Of a stretch of 49,505 nucleotides of DNA, positions 9,561 through 16,828 are shown in pieces; position 1 is the first letter of the stretch, and every line of letters begins with the position of its first letter. Origin of the DNA: JBBSOW01 sp038259365. GTDB taxonomy: Bacteria > Actinomycetota > Actinomycetes > Propionibacteriales > Propionibacteriaceae. The stretch lies in assembly GCA_038259365.1 (NCBI GenBank), contig JBBSOW010000014.1, positions 1 to 49,505 of the forward strand, in the 5' to 3' direction. A program made the position numbers and the translations under genes. The notes beneath the pieces are model-generated. The model saw only the letters and a list, made by a program, of their open reading frames with translations, made no database searches and was not told the DNA's origin.

Positions 9561-10853
9561 GTGATCGTGACGTGGCGCAGCGCCGCGCTTTCCGGTGCGC
9601 TGGTCGTGGCCGTCTTCAGCCTGGCCACGTGGTGGGCGCTGGTCGGCTCGATCGCCCTGGTGACCGGGATCATCGCCGTCGATGTGGTGTTGGCCGCCAA
9701 GCCGTCCGCGATGCGCGCCAGGCGCGGCGGGGACTCCTCGCTCCGGCTGGGCAAACAGGGCACGACGTGGCTGCGGATCAGCAACGGCGGCAAGCGCCGG
9801 TTCCGCGGCCGCATCCGCGACTCGTGGAATCCGTCGGCGGGCGCCAGCGGAGGTTTGAGCCGACACACGATGGCCCCCGGCCAGCGGCGCCTGCACCACA
9901 CCACCTTGACCCCGACCCGCCGCGGCGACCGCCAGGCCGGGCCCGTGATCGTGCGCAGCATCGGGCCCCTCGGGTTCGCCGGGCGCCAGGGCGCCCTGTC
10001 CGCTCCCTGGGCGGTGCGGGTGCTGCCGCCGTTCACTTCCAGCAAGCACCTGCCCAGCCGCATCAAGCGGCTGCGGGAACTCGACGGCCGTTCCGCGATC
10101 CTGCAGCGCGGCGCGGGAACCGAGTTCGACAGCCTGCGCGAGTACGTCCCGGGCGACGACGTGCGCGCCATCGACTGGCGCAGCACCGCCCGCACCAACA
10201 CCGTCGTGGTGAAGACCTGGCGGCCCGAACGCGACCGCCACGTGCTCATCGTCATCGATTCCGGCCGGCTCTCGGCGGGCCGGATCCGCGACGAGACCCG
10301 CCTGGACTACGCCATGGACGCCGCCCTGCTGTTGGCGGCGCTCGCGTCGCGGGCCGGGGATCGGGTGGATCTGCTGATCGCCGATCGGACCCTGCGCGCC
10401 AGCGTGCAACGCTCCGCGCCGGCCGAGCTGATGTCGGACCTGGTCAACGCGATGGCCCCCATCGAACCGCTGTTGGCCGAGAGCAACTTCACCGTCATCG
10501 CCCAAGAGGTGCTGCGGAGGGTGAGCCGCCGCTCCCTGGTGGTCTTCGTGACGGGTCTCGACGCGGTGGCGATGACCGAGGGGCTCATCCCGGTGCTGGC
10601 GCCGATCCTGCGTCGCCACAAGGTCGTCCTCGCCGCCGTGTCGGACCCCGAGACCGAGGAGATGGCGGCCGGGAACCAGACCGCGCTGGAGGTATACCAG
10701 GCCGCCGCCGCCGAACTCGACCGGAGCCGACGCGACGCCACCAGCCGGCTCCTGAGCCGGCTCGGCCTGAGCGTCGTCCAAGCGCCCCCGGACAGCTTCG
10801 CCCCGCGCGTGGCCGATCACTACCTCGACCTCAAGAAGGCCGGCCAGCTCTGA
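9561..10853 (+). CDS. DUF58 domain protein (MoxR partner)
   Basis: A 430-residue protein with two N-terminal transmembrane segments (about 8-45) and a DUF58 motif, 'EFDSLREYVPGDDVRAIDWR' (about 189-208), followed by a von Willebrand A-like region ('HVLIVIDSGR'). Start chosen at GTG 9561, preceded by AGGAGGTG seven bases upstream, the best ribosome site in the window. It ends the operon. The next gene is on the opposite strand, and the 137-bp gap to it holds no clear terminator; a weak CGCTC/GAGCG hairpin is present near 10907-10928. Confidence 0.92.
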   Translation: MIVTWRSAALSGALVVAVFSLATWWALVGSIALVTGIIAVDVVLAAKPSAMRARRGGDSSLRLGKQGTTWLRISNGGKRRFRGRIRDSWNPSAGASGGLSRHTMAPGQRRLHHTTLTPTRRGDRQAGPVIVRSIGPLGFAGRQGALSAPWAVRVLPPFTSSKHLPSRIKRLRELDGRSAILQRGAGTEFDSLREYVPGDDVRAIDWRSTARTNTVVVKTWRPERDRHVLIVIDSGRLSAGRIRDETRLDYAMDAALLLAALASRAGDRVDLLIADRTLRASVQRSAPAELMSDLVNAMAPIEPLLAESNFTVIAQEVLRRVSRRSLVVFVTGLDAVAMTEGLIPVLAPILRRHKVVLAAVSDPETEEMAAGNQTALEVYQAAAAELDRSRRDATSRLLSRLGLSVVQAPPDSFAPRVADHYLDLKKAGQL

Positions 10854-10990
10854 CAGCTTGTCGACGCTCGGGATATTGCCCACCCCGCTCACGGCCATGT
10901 TCACCGCTCAATTTACGAATCGAGCGCGAAACACTAGATCGAGCGTGCTGTCAGCGATGGATGTCGCGACGCCGGTCCTGGCCCGAAAGG

Positions 10991-12505
10991 TCAGTCCTCC
11001 TCGGGGGGTTGGACCTTGCGTCGCAGAATCTTGCCGGTGGGACCCTTGGGTAGCTCCTCCACTTGCCATACCTGGCGGGGGTACTTGTAGCTGGCCACCT
11101 TCTCCTTGACGAAGGCCTGCACATCCTCCAGGGTCGCGGTGGCGTCGGGCTTGAGGGCGACGGCCGCCCCCACCTCCTCACCCATCATGTCGCTGGGGAC
11201 GGCCACCACGGCGGCCTCGAGGACGTCGGGGTGGGTGTAGAGGACCTCCTCGATCTCACGCGGGTAGACGTTGAACCCGCCGCGGATGATGAGGTCCTTC
11301 TTGCGGTCGACGATCGTGTAGTAGCCGTCGTCGTCCACCGTCGCGAGATCGCCGGTGCGAAACCAGCCGTCGGGAATGGCGGCCTCGGTGTCCTCGGGCC
11401 TGTTCCAGTACCCCTTCATCACGTTGTCCCCGCGCACCGCGATCTCACCGACCCCGCCGTCGGCGCCGACGTCGTTGCCGTCGGCGTTGATCAACTTGAG
11501 CTCACACCCGGGGATCTGGCGGCCGATCGTGCCGGGCTTGCTGGGCCGGTCCAGCATGTTGAACGAGGCCACCGGGGAGGTCTCGGACAATCCGTACCCC
11601 TCCAGCACCCGGCAGCCGAACTGGCTTTCGAACCGGCGCAAGATCTCGACCGGCATCGCCGAGCCGCCCGAGACGCACACCCGCAGCGAGGAGGCGTCGA
11701 GGGTCTCGGCGTCCGGGTGGTTCAAGATCGCGGCGTACATGGTGGGGACGCCCTCGAACACGGTCACCTTGTCGCGCTCGATCACCTCGACGGCCTTCGC
11801 CGGATCGAACCTCGGGATCAGGGTCAACGTCGCCCCCACCAACGTGGTGGTGAGCAGCCCGCAGGTGAGGCCGAAGACGTGAAACAGCGGCAGGCAGCCC
11901 ATCACGGTGTCGGCGGCGGTGATGTCCATGACGTCGCGGGCCGAGCGCTGCGCGTTCAGCCGCAGGTTGGCGTGGGTCAGCTCGGCGCCCTTCGGCTGCC
12001 CGGTCGTGCCCGAGGTATAGAGGATGACGGCGGTATCGGTGTCCGCCTTCTCGGCGATGTCACGTGCTTCGGTCGCTTCCGGGGTGTCCTCGGCCCAAGC
12101 CGACTCATCGGGGCCCAGCGGGCCGCACTTGATCACCCGGGTGCCGGTCCGCTCCCCCGCGGGTTCGGCCTGATCGGCGAAATCGGCCCAGGCGAGGCAG
12201 AGCCTGGCGCCCGAATCGGAGAAGTAGTAGGCGATCTCGTCGGTCTTGAGCAGCGGGTTCATTGGCACGACGATGCCACCGGCGTAGAGCGTGGCGAAGA
12301 AGGCGACCGGGTAGGCGGGCACGTTCGGCAGGATCAGGCAGACCCGGTCGTCGGGCTGCAGGCCCGCCGCGACGAGCCTGGCGGCGAGGTCGGTGGCCAG
12401 GCCGTGAATCTTGGCGTAACCGAGCGAGAGGTCGTCGAGGGTGATCATCGGGTGATCGGGCGTCGAGCCGGCGGTGGCGGTCAGCAGGGCGGCCAGGTTG
12501 GTCAT
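10991..12505 (-). CDS. Acyl-CoA synthetase (AMP-forming, long-chain fatty acid-CoA ligase type)
   Basis: A 504-residue ANL-superfamily ligase. The ATP loop 'YTSGTTGQPKGAE' is at 163-175, followed by 'GYGLSETSP', 'GWFRTGDL', the hinge 'DRKKDLIIRGGFNVYPREIEE' region and the catalytic lysine in 'PKGPTGKILRR'. It activates a carboxylic acid as acyl-AMP and transfers it to CoA. Substrate chain length cannot be told from sequence; a fatty acid is likely. ATG 12505 was chosen because a GGAAG site precedes it; an upstream in-frame ATG at 12562 would add 19 polar residues. It stands alone, convergent with the DUF58 operon. Confidence 0.9.
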   Translation of the reverse strand: MTNLAALLTATAGSTPDHPMITLDDLSLGYAKIHGLATDLAARLVAAGLQPDDRVCLILPNVPAYPVAFFATLYAGGIVVPMNPLLKTDEIAYYFSDSGARLCLAWADFADQAEPAGERTGTRVIKCGPLGPDESAWAEDTPEATEARDIAEKADTDTAVILYTSGTTGQPKGAELTHANLRLNAQRSARDVMDITAADTVMGCLPLFHVFGLTCGLLTTTLVGATLTLIPRFDPAKAVEVIERDKVTVFEGVPTMYAAILNHPDAETLDASSLRVCVSGGSAMPVEILRRFESQFGCRVLEGYGLSETSPVASFNMLDRPSKPGTIGRQIPGCELKLINADGNDVGADGGVGEIAVRGDNVMKGYWNRPEDTEAAIPDGWFRTGDLATVDDDGYYTIVDRKKDLIIRGGFNVYPREIEEVLYTHPDVLEAAVVAVPSDMMGEEVGAAVALKPDATATLEDVQAFVKEKVASYKYPRQVWQVEELPKGPTGKILRRKVQPPEED

Positions 12506-12580
12506 CGTTGACTCTTCCTTCTTTTCGAACGGTTGATGCGAATACTCCCGATTATCGGGCATCCCCCGTACAGGGTGCGG

Positions 12581-13150
12581 CTAATTGAGCTCCGGATCTT
12601 CGGGCCAGGTGGCAAACCAGGCCACCTCGCTGCCCTGACGACGCAGCACCCGCCGCCACATCCCCTCCGGTTCCCCGCCGAAGACATCCTCGGGGTCGGC
12701 GCTGGCGATGTACCACATGCCGCGCGCCAGCTCGGTCTCCAGCTGTCCCGACGCCCAGCCGGCGTAACCGGCGAAGATCCGCAGCGCCGAGTAGGCGCCG
12801 GTCACGATCTCCACCGGAGTGTCGAGGTGCAGCAGGCCGACGTCGCCGAACAGCGACCGCCAGCCGGGCGGCTCCTCCTCGGTGTTGATCACCCTGGCCA
12901 AACAGATGGCACCGTTGGGCGAGACCGGGCCGCCGTGAAACAGCATCTGGGGTTGGCACACCTTGTCCACCCACTCGGGCAAGACCGCCGAGAGGGGTAG
13001 CTCGGAGAGCTCATTCAAGATCACCCCCAACGCCCCGTCGTCATCGGCGTCGAGGACCAAGACCACGGCCTGATCGAAGACGCCGTCGCTCAGGCTCACG
13101 CTCGAGATCAGCAAGTCGCCTGGCGCGGGGCTTCGGTTCGGGCTGCTCAC
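12581..13150 (-). CDS. YqgE/AlgH family protein (UPF0301)
   Basis: A 189-residue protein matching the YqgE/AlgH family over its full length: 'GDLLISSVSLSDGVFDQAVVLVLD', 'GALGVILN', 'FHGGPVSPN', 'RIFAGYAGWASGQLE' and 'ARGMWYIA'. The family fold is known but the function is not; AlgH is linked to alginate regulation in Pseudomonas. The GTG at 13150 is the only start that keeps the conserved N terminus. No clear ribosome site is visible. It follows the malic enzyme gene by 42 bases on the same strand and may be co-transcribed. Confidence 0.9.
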   Translation of the reverse strand: MSSPNRSPAPGDLLISSVSLSDGVFDQAVVLVLDADDDGALGVILNELSELPLSAVLPEWVDKVCQPQMLFHGGPVSPNGAICLARVINTEEEPPGWRSLFGDVGLLHLDTPVEIVTGAYSALRIFAGYAGWASGQLETELARGMWYIASADPEDVFGGEPEGMWRRVLRRQGSEVAWFATWPEDPELN

Positions 13151-13192
13151 AGCTCAGTTCTCACCCGACTCAGCTCTCCCACCACTCAGGTC

Positions 13193-14662
13193 TCACAGCA
13201 CGGCCCCGTCGGTGCCAAAGTCACCACCTTCATCCGCGGAGGTGATCTTGGGCAGTTCGGCCGCTCCGCCCGCCGCCTCGCGAACGGCGTGGGCCACGAT
13301 CTGGTGCACCTCCGGGTGGAACACGCTGGGCATGATGTAGGAGGCGTTGAGCTGGTCCGAGGTCACGACCGAGGCGAGGGCTCGGGCGGCCGCGAGGAGC
13401 AACTCCTCGGTGATGACGTGGGTTTGCGCGTCGAGCAGGCCCCGGAAGATGCCGGGGAAGGCCAGCACGTTGTTGATCTGGTTGGGAAAATCCGAGCGAC
13501 CGGTGGCCACCACCTCGGCGTACTCGGCCGCCTCTGCGGGATCGATCTCCGGGTCGGGGTTGGCGAGCGCGAACACGATCGCGCGGTCGGCCATCGCGGA
13601 GACATCGTCGCCGTCGATGAGCCGCGGAGCCGAAACGCCGACGAACACGTCGGCACCGCGGACGGCCTCCTTGAGGGTGCCGTCGAAGTTGTCGGCGTTG
13701 GTGTGCTCGGCGATCCACTGCACCGACGAGTTCATCGTTTCGCGGCCTTCGTGGATCACGCCCTCGATGTCGGCGACGACGACGTTTCGGGCACCGGCAG
13801 CGACGAGGAGCTTGAGGATGGCGGTGCCCGCGGCGCCGGCGCCGGACATGACAATGCGGACCTCGGGCAACTTCTTCTCCACCACCCGCAGCGCGTTGAG
13901 CAGCGCAGCCAAAACGACGATCGCGGTGCCGTGTTGATCGTCGTGGAAGACCGGAATGTCCAGCTGTTCGCGCAGGCGGGCCTCGATCTCGAAGCAGCGC
14001 GGGGCCGAGATGTCTTCGAGGTTGATGCCGGCAAAGCCTGGGGCCACCGCCTTCACAACGGTGATGATCTCCTCGACGTCGGTGGTGTCGAGCGCCAAGG
14101 GCCAGGCGTCGATGTCGGCGAAGCGCTTGAACAGGGCCGCCTTGCCCTCCATCACGGGCATGGCCGCCTTGGGGCCGATGTTGCCGAGGCCGAGCACCGC
14201 CGTGCCGTCGGTGATCACGGCGACGGTGTTGCGCTTGATCGTCAGGCGTCGGGCGTCGTCCGGGTTCTCGGCGATGGCCATACACACTCTCGCCACGCCC
14301 GGGGTATAGATCATCGACAGATCGTCGCGGGTGCGGATCGCGTGCCGTGGCGCGATCTCGATCTTGCCGCCGAGGTGCAGCAAGAAGGTGCGGTCGGAAA
14401 CCTTCCCGACGCTCACCCCATCGATGGTGCCGATTTCCTTCACCAGCTCGGCCGCGTGCTCGGTCGAGGCGGCGCCGATCGTGACGTCGATCTGGATTCT
14501 GTCGTGCTCGGAGTCGGAGACGTCGAGCGCGGTCACCGCACCACCGGCAGCGTCCACGACCCGGGTGAGGTGACTCACCGCTGCGCTACCGGCGGGGGCG
14601 AGGATGCGGACGGTCACCGAATAGGCGACGGAGGGGGCTGACTTCATTGGCGAAGTGTTCAC
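13193..14662 (-). CDS. NAD(P)-dependent malic enzyme with N-terminal ACT domain
   Basis: A 489-residue enzyme that decarboxylates malate to pyruvate. Residues 10-88 form an ACT-like regulatory domain. The catalytic part has 'YTPGVA' (119-124), Lys174 in 'EGKAALFKRF', the metal-binding 'HDDQHGT' (240-246), the dinucleotide fold 'SGAGAAG' (273-279) and 'FPNQINNVLAFPGIFRG'. The ACT domain suggests allosteric control by a small ligand. Start is GTG 14662; an ATG five codons later (14647) is equally possible because neither has a strong ribosome site. Confidence 0.94.
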   Translation of the reverse strand: MNTSPMKSAPSVAYSVTVRILAPAGSAAVSHLTRVVDAAGGAVTALDVSDSEHDRIQIDVTIGAASTEHAAELVKEIGTIDGVSVGKVSDRTFLLHLGGKIEIAPRHAIRTRDDLSMIYTPGVARVCMAIAENPDDARRLTIKRNTVAVITDGTAVLGLGNIGPKAAMPVMEGKAALFKRFADIDAWPLALDTTDVEEIITVVKAVAPGFAGINLEDISAPRCFEIEARLREQLDIPVFHDDQHGTAIVVLAALLNALRVVEKKLPEVRIVMSGAGAAGTAILKLLVAAGARNVVVADIEGVIHEGRETMNSSVQWIAEHTNADNFDGTLKEAVRGADVFVGVSAPRLIDGDDVSAMADRAIVFALANPDPEIDPAEAAEYAEVVATGRSDFPNQINNVLAFPGIFRGLLDAQTHVITEELLLAAARALASVVTSDQLNASYIMPSVFHPEVHQIVAHAVREAAGGAAELPKITSADEGGDFGTDGAVL

Positions 14663-14703
14663 CTGTGCATCTTCTCACGACGGCGTTCGCATGGCGCCGA
14701 CCG

Positions 14704-15054
14704 CTAGGCGTGTCTTGTTTCCGGCAGATCGAGAATGGCCCCCGCGTAGCGGCGAGCCAGATCGGCCGGATCGACCCGGCACGTGCCTAGCGCGCATCCG
14801 GTTCCGTCGGCTCGCTCGGCGACCCCCTCGCGCCACCAGTGCTCGCGGGCCTGATCCAAGACGCGCGCCGGTAGCCGGCCTTGGGCGTTTACCACCCGCC
14901 ACCACGTGACGCCGCCGCCGAACCGCGCGAGAACGTTGCCCACGTGACGGGGGCCGATCCCGACGAGTGCGGCCACGTCGCCGTAGGTGGCCACCTGACC
15001 GACGGGAATCTGCTCGACCGCGCGCAGCACCTTCTCGAGGAGCAACTCATCCAC
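14704..15054 (-). CDS. Alkyltransferase-like DNA-binding protein (MGMT fold without active cysteine)
   Basis: A 116-residue protein with only the DNA-binding domain of O6-methylguanine methyltransferase. The usual 'PCHRV' active site is replaced by 'TWWRVV' (50-55), so the acceptor cysteine is tryptophan. The helix 'GPRHVGNVLARF' matches the DNA-recognition helix. Alkyltransferase-like proteins bind O6-alkylguanine and hand it to nucleotide excision repair. Start is GTG 15054 with TAGGGT six bases upstream, indicating a leaderless transcript. Confidence 0.88.
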   Translation of the reverse strand: MDELLLEKVLRAVEQIPVGQVATYGDVAALVGIGPRHVGNVLARFGGGVTWWRVVNAQGRLPARVLDQAREHWWREGVAERADGTGCALGTCRVDPADLARRYAGAILDLPETRHA

Positions 15055-15104
15055 CAGACCACCCTACGCACCGCCGGGGGCCGTCGGCGGCGAGGGAACG
15101 ACAA

Positions 15105-15146
15105 CGAGCCCCGACCCCACACCGAAGGGTGTGGGAACGGGGCTCG
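15105..15146 (-). terminator. Rho-independent terminator of ssrA
   Basis: A long GC-rich hairpin with outer arms CGAGCCCCG/CGGGGCTCG and inner arms CCCACACC/GGTGTGGG, closed by a UUCG-type loop. On the minus strand it lies about 20 bases after the tmRNA 3' end and is followed by TTGTCGTT. It would separate ssrA from the alkyltransferase-like gene. Confidence 0.85.
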
Positions 15147-15167
15147 AAGCGTCGAGCCTCACAGGGG

Positions 15168-15534
15168 TGGAGGTGGCGGGAATCGAACCCGCGTCCTCAA
15201 GCGATGAACCAGGACTTCTCCGGGCGCAGCTACCGTTTCGCTTTTCTCAGCTCCCGCGCTTCTTGTAGCGCATCGCGGACGAGCTCAGTATCAGAAAGAG
15301 TCCCCGTCAGTCCCTGATACGCAGACTGACGAGCAAGCCCTCTAGATGAGGCCAGGATCCGGGGCGAAGGCAATACCCGGTCTGACCCTTCGATCACTGC
15401 TCAGGCAGCGAGAGCGAAGTCAGTGCGCTTAGTGTTGGCACTTATTGGTTTCCAAGGAACATTAACGAGTTGACCCTGGATTCTCGGCCCGCTTCTCCTG
15501 GGACTACCGTCCCGAGTCGAAACCGATCACCCCC
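15168..15534 (-). ncRNA. ssrA: Transfer-messenger RNA (tmRNA)
   Basis: A 367-base tmRNA. The 5' end GGGGGTGATCGGTTTCGAC pairs with the 3' CACCTCC through a seven-base acceptor stem, with discriminator A at 15168. The 3' domain has a T-arm ('GGGTTCGATTCCC'). The tag reading frame (15401-15439, minus) encodes ANTKRTDFALAA then TGA, a typical actinobacterial tag ending in ALAA for ClpXP. The genome encodes ACCC rather than ACCA after the stem, so the CCA end must be added. It rescues stalled ribosomes with SmpB, encoded 3.2 kb away. Confidence 0.98.
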
Positions 15535-15540
15535 TGTTGA

Positions 15541-15546
15541 GTTGTA
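15541..15546 (-). promoter_or_regulatory. Candidate -10 box of ssrA
   Basis: TACAAC on the minus strand ends six bases before the mature tmRNA 5' end. A second possible -10, TATACT, lies at 15594-15599. No strong -35 is present. Confidence 0.35.
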
Positions 15547-15611
15547 CCCTTCGTGCGCCCCATGCTCAGAGCAACGGCCACCCGAAGACCTTCAGTATAG
15601 CCTCCCGGGGA

Positions 15612-16214
15612 CTAGCCGGAAAGGACCTTGATCCGCGCCTTCTTGGTGACGGGGTTGGTCCAGTCCTCACCCTGGGCGGCCTTGGCGCCACCGACGACGG
15701 TGAGGATCAGCCAGCCGAACCACACGATGGCGGGGATCAGGCCGATGGCGTCACCGACACCGGGCACCTCGTCGAAGATCCCGGCCACGATGCCGGAGCC
15801 GATGAGCGCCAGCATGGCCACGAGCTGAAAGTTGAAGGCCTTGGCGGCCTCCTTTCGCGCGTAACTGTTCACCGGAGACAACACGTACATCAGCACGGGA
15901 CCAAAGATCCACGAAATCAGTCCGGAGAAGTGGGCGACGCTGGCGGCCCCGCGACCCACGGTCTGGGTGACCGGCGTCAACGGACGGTAGGCCGGGTGGA
16001 CGCCCATGGCTTGGTTGGCGACCGAGACGTCGACGAGGCCGTAGAAGGCGAGGTTCAGATCGCGTCGAGTGACGGCGGAGAGCGCCTGCTCGATGCGCCG
16101 TTCGAACTCCTTTTCGCTGATGCGTCCCGCCGCGTAGGCGTCCTGCAGCCAGCGTTCGCCGCGCTCGCGCTGCTCTTCGGTGATGGCGATGTTGAGGCTT
16201 GGGTGCTCATCCAT
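15612..16214 (-). CDS. DUF1707/DUF4870 domain membrane protein
   Basis: A protein of about 200 residues. The N-terminal 60 residues form a DUF1707 module ('EEQRERGERWLQDAYAAGRISEKEFERRI' region), a short helical unit common in actinobacterial membrane proteins. The rest matches DUF4870: 'FSGLISWIFGPVLMYVL', an amphipathic lysine-rich loop, then two more helices, giving about three transmembrane segments. Start ATG 16214 places AGGAG 11 bases upstream; ATG 16223 would leave only two bases. Function unknown. Confidence 0.82.
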   Translation of the reverse strand: MDEHPSLNIAITEEQRERGERWLQDAYAAGRISEKEFERRIEQALSAVTRRDLNLAFYGLVDVSVANQAMGVHPAYRPLTPVTQTVGRGAASVAHFSGLISWIFGPVLMYVLSPVNSYARKEAAKAFNFQLVAMLALIGSGIVAGIFDEVPGVGDAIGLIPAIVWFGWLILTVVGGAKAAQGEDWTNPVTKKARIKVLSG

Positions 16215-16329
16215 GAGGTTCATGTCTCCTAGCTTCGTCGTCCATCCTGCCGCAGGCCATAGGGATTGACCCCCAAACCACCCCGTTGCCTCCCCCACTT
16301 CGCGCTTCGGCACTGAGGGAGGGCGAGGG

Positions 16330-16335
16330 TAGGGT
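16330..16335 (+). promoter_or_regulatory. Candidate -10 box for leaderless FKBP gene
   Basis: TAGGGT is followed by exactly seven bases and then the ATG at 16343. The arrangement places the transcription start on the start codon. No Shine-Dalgarno sequence is present. Confidence 0.5.
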
Positions 16336-16342
16336 GGCGCAG

Positions 16343-16726
16343 ATGAGCAACCAAGCACCTGACAAGCCCGAGGTCGACTTTCCCGAGGGCGACGCACCCA
16401 CCGACCTGCAGATCACCGACCTCCTCGAGGGCGAGGGCACCGAGGCCGTCGCCGGGAAGACCGTCTTCGTCCACTACGTCGGCGTGGCGTTCTCCTCCGG
16501 CGAGGAGTTCGACGCCAGCTACAACCGCGGCACCCCCCTGTCCTTCAAGCTCGGCACCGGCCGGGTCATCGAAGGCTGGGACTCGGGGCTCATCGGGATG
16601 AGGGTGGGTGGGCGTCGCCGCTTGGAGATCCCGCCGCACCTCGCCTACGGCGATCAGGGTGCCGGCGGGGTCATCGCCCCCGGCGAGTCGCTGATCTTCG
16701 TCTGCGACCTCGTCGACGTCCGCTAG
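16343..16726 (+). CDS. FKBP-type peptidyl-prolyl cis-trans isomerase
   Basis: A 127-residue single-domain FKBP. The catalytic core is intact: 'VFVHYVGVAFSSGEEFDASY', 'SFKLGTGRVIEGWDSGLIGM', 'GGRRRLEIPPHLAYGD' and 'LIFVCDLVDV'. There is no signal peptide, so it acts in the cytoplasm as a folding helper. ATG 16343 was chosen over a longer frame from 16286 because the FKBP fold begins shortly after it and the leaderless -10 box fits. A bidirectional hairpin terminator follows. Confidence 0.95.
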   Translation: MSNQAPDKPEVDFPEGDAPTDLQITDLLEGEGTEAVAGKTVFVHYVGVAFSSGEEFDASYNRGTPLSFKLGTGRVIEGWDSGLIGMRVGGRRRLEIPPHLAYGDQGAGGVIAPGESLIFVCDLVDVR

Positions 16727-16747
16727 TTCCAACTCCGGGTCAGCACG

Positions 16748-16780
16748 CCGCCCCAGCCGTCTTGACGATGGCTGGGGCGG
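16748..16780. terminator. Bidirectional hairpin terminator between convergent genes
   Basis: Perfect 11-bp arms CCGCCCCAGCC and GGCTGGGGCGG flank an 11-base loop. It sits 22 bases after the FKBP stop and 47 bases after the DUF2207 stop on the other strand, and can serve both transcripts. Confidence 0.75.
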
Positions 16781-16781
16781 T

Positions 16782-16828
16782 TCCTGCGTTTCTGGAGCTG
16801 TCCTGCGTTTCTGGGGCTGTCCTGCGTT
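16782..16828 (+). repeat. 19-bp tandem repeat, about 2.5 copies
   Basis: The unit TCCTGCGTTTCTGGAGCTG (16782-16800) recurs with one change at 16801-16819, and the first nine bases occur again at 16820-16828, where the third copy runs into the last codons of the DUF2207 gene. It fills the space between the terminator and that gene's stop. Confidence 0.8.

Noticed and set aside
10854..10990. Small ORF (10858-11109, plus strand) after DUF58
   Set aside because: It runs into the acyl-CoA ligase gene on the other strand and lacks a ribosome site or recognisable sequence.
12552..12974. Other long frames overlapping YqgE and malic enzyme
   Set aside because: They lack starts and homology; codon third positions show the annotated frames are the coding ones.
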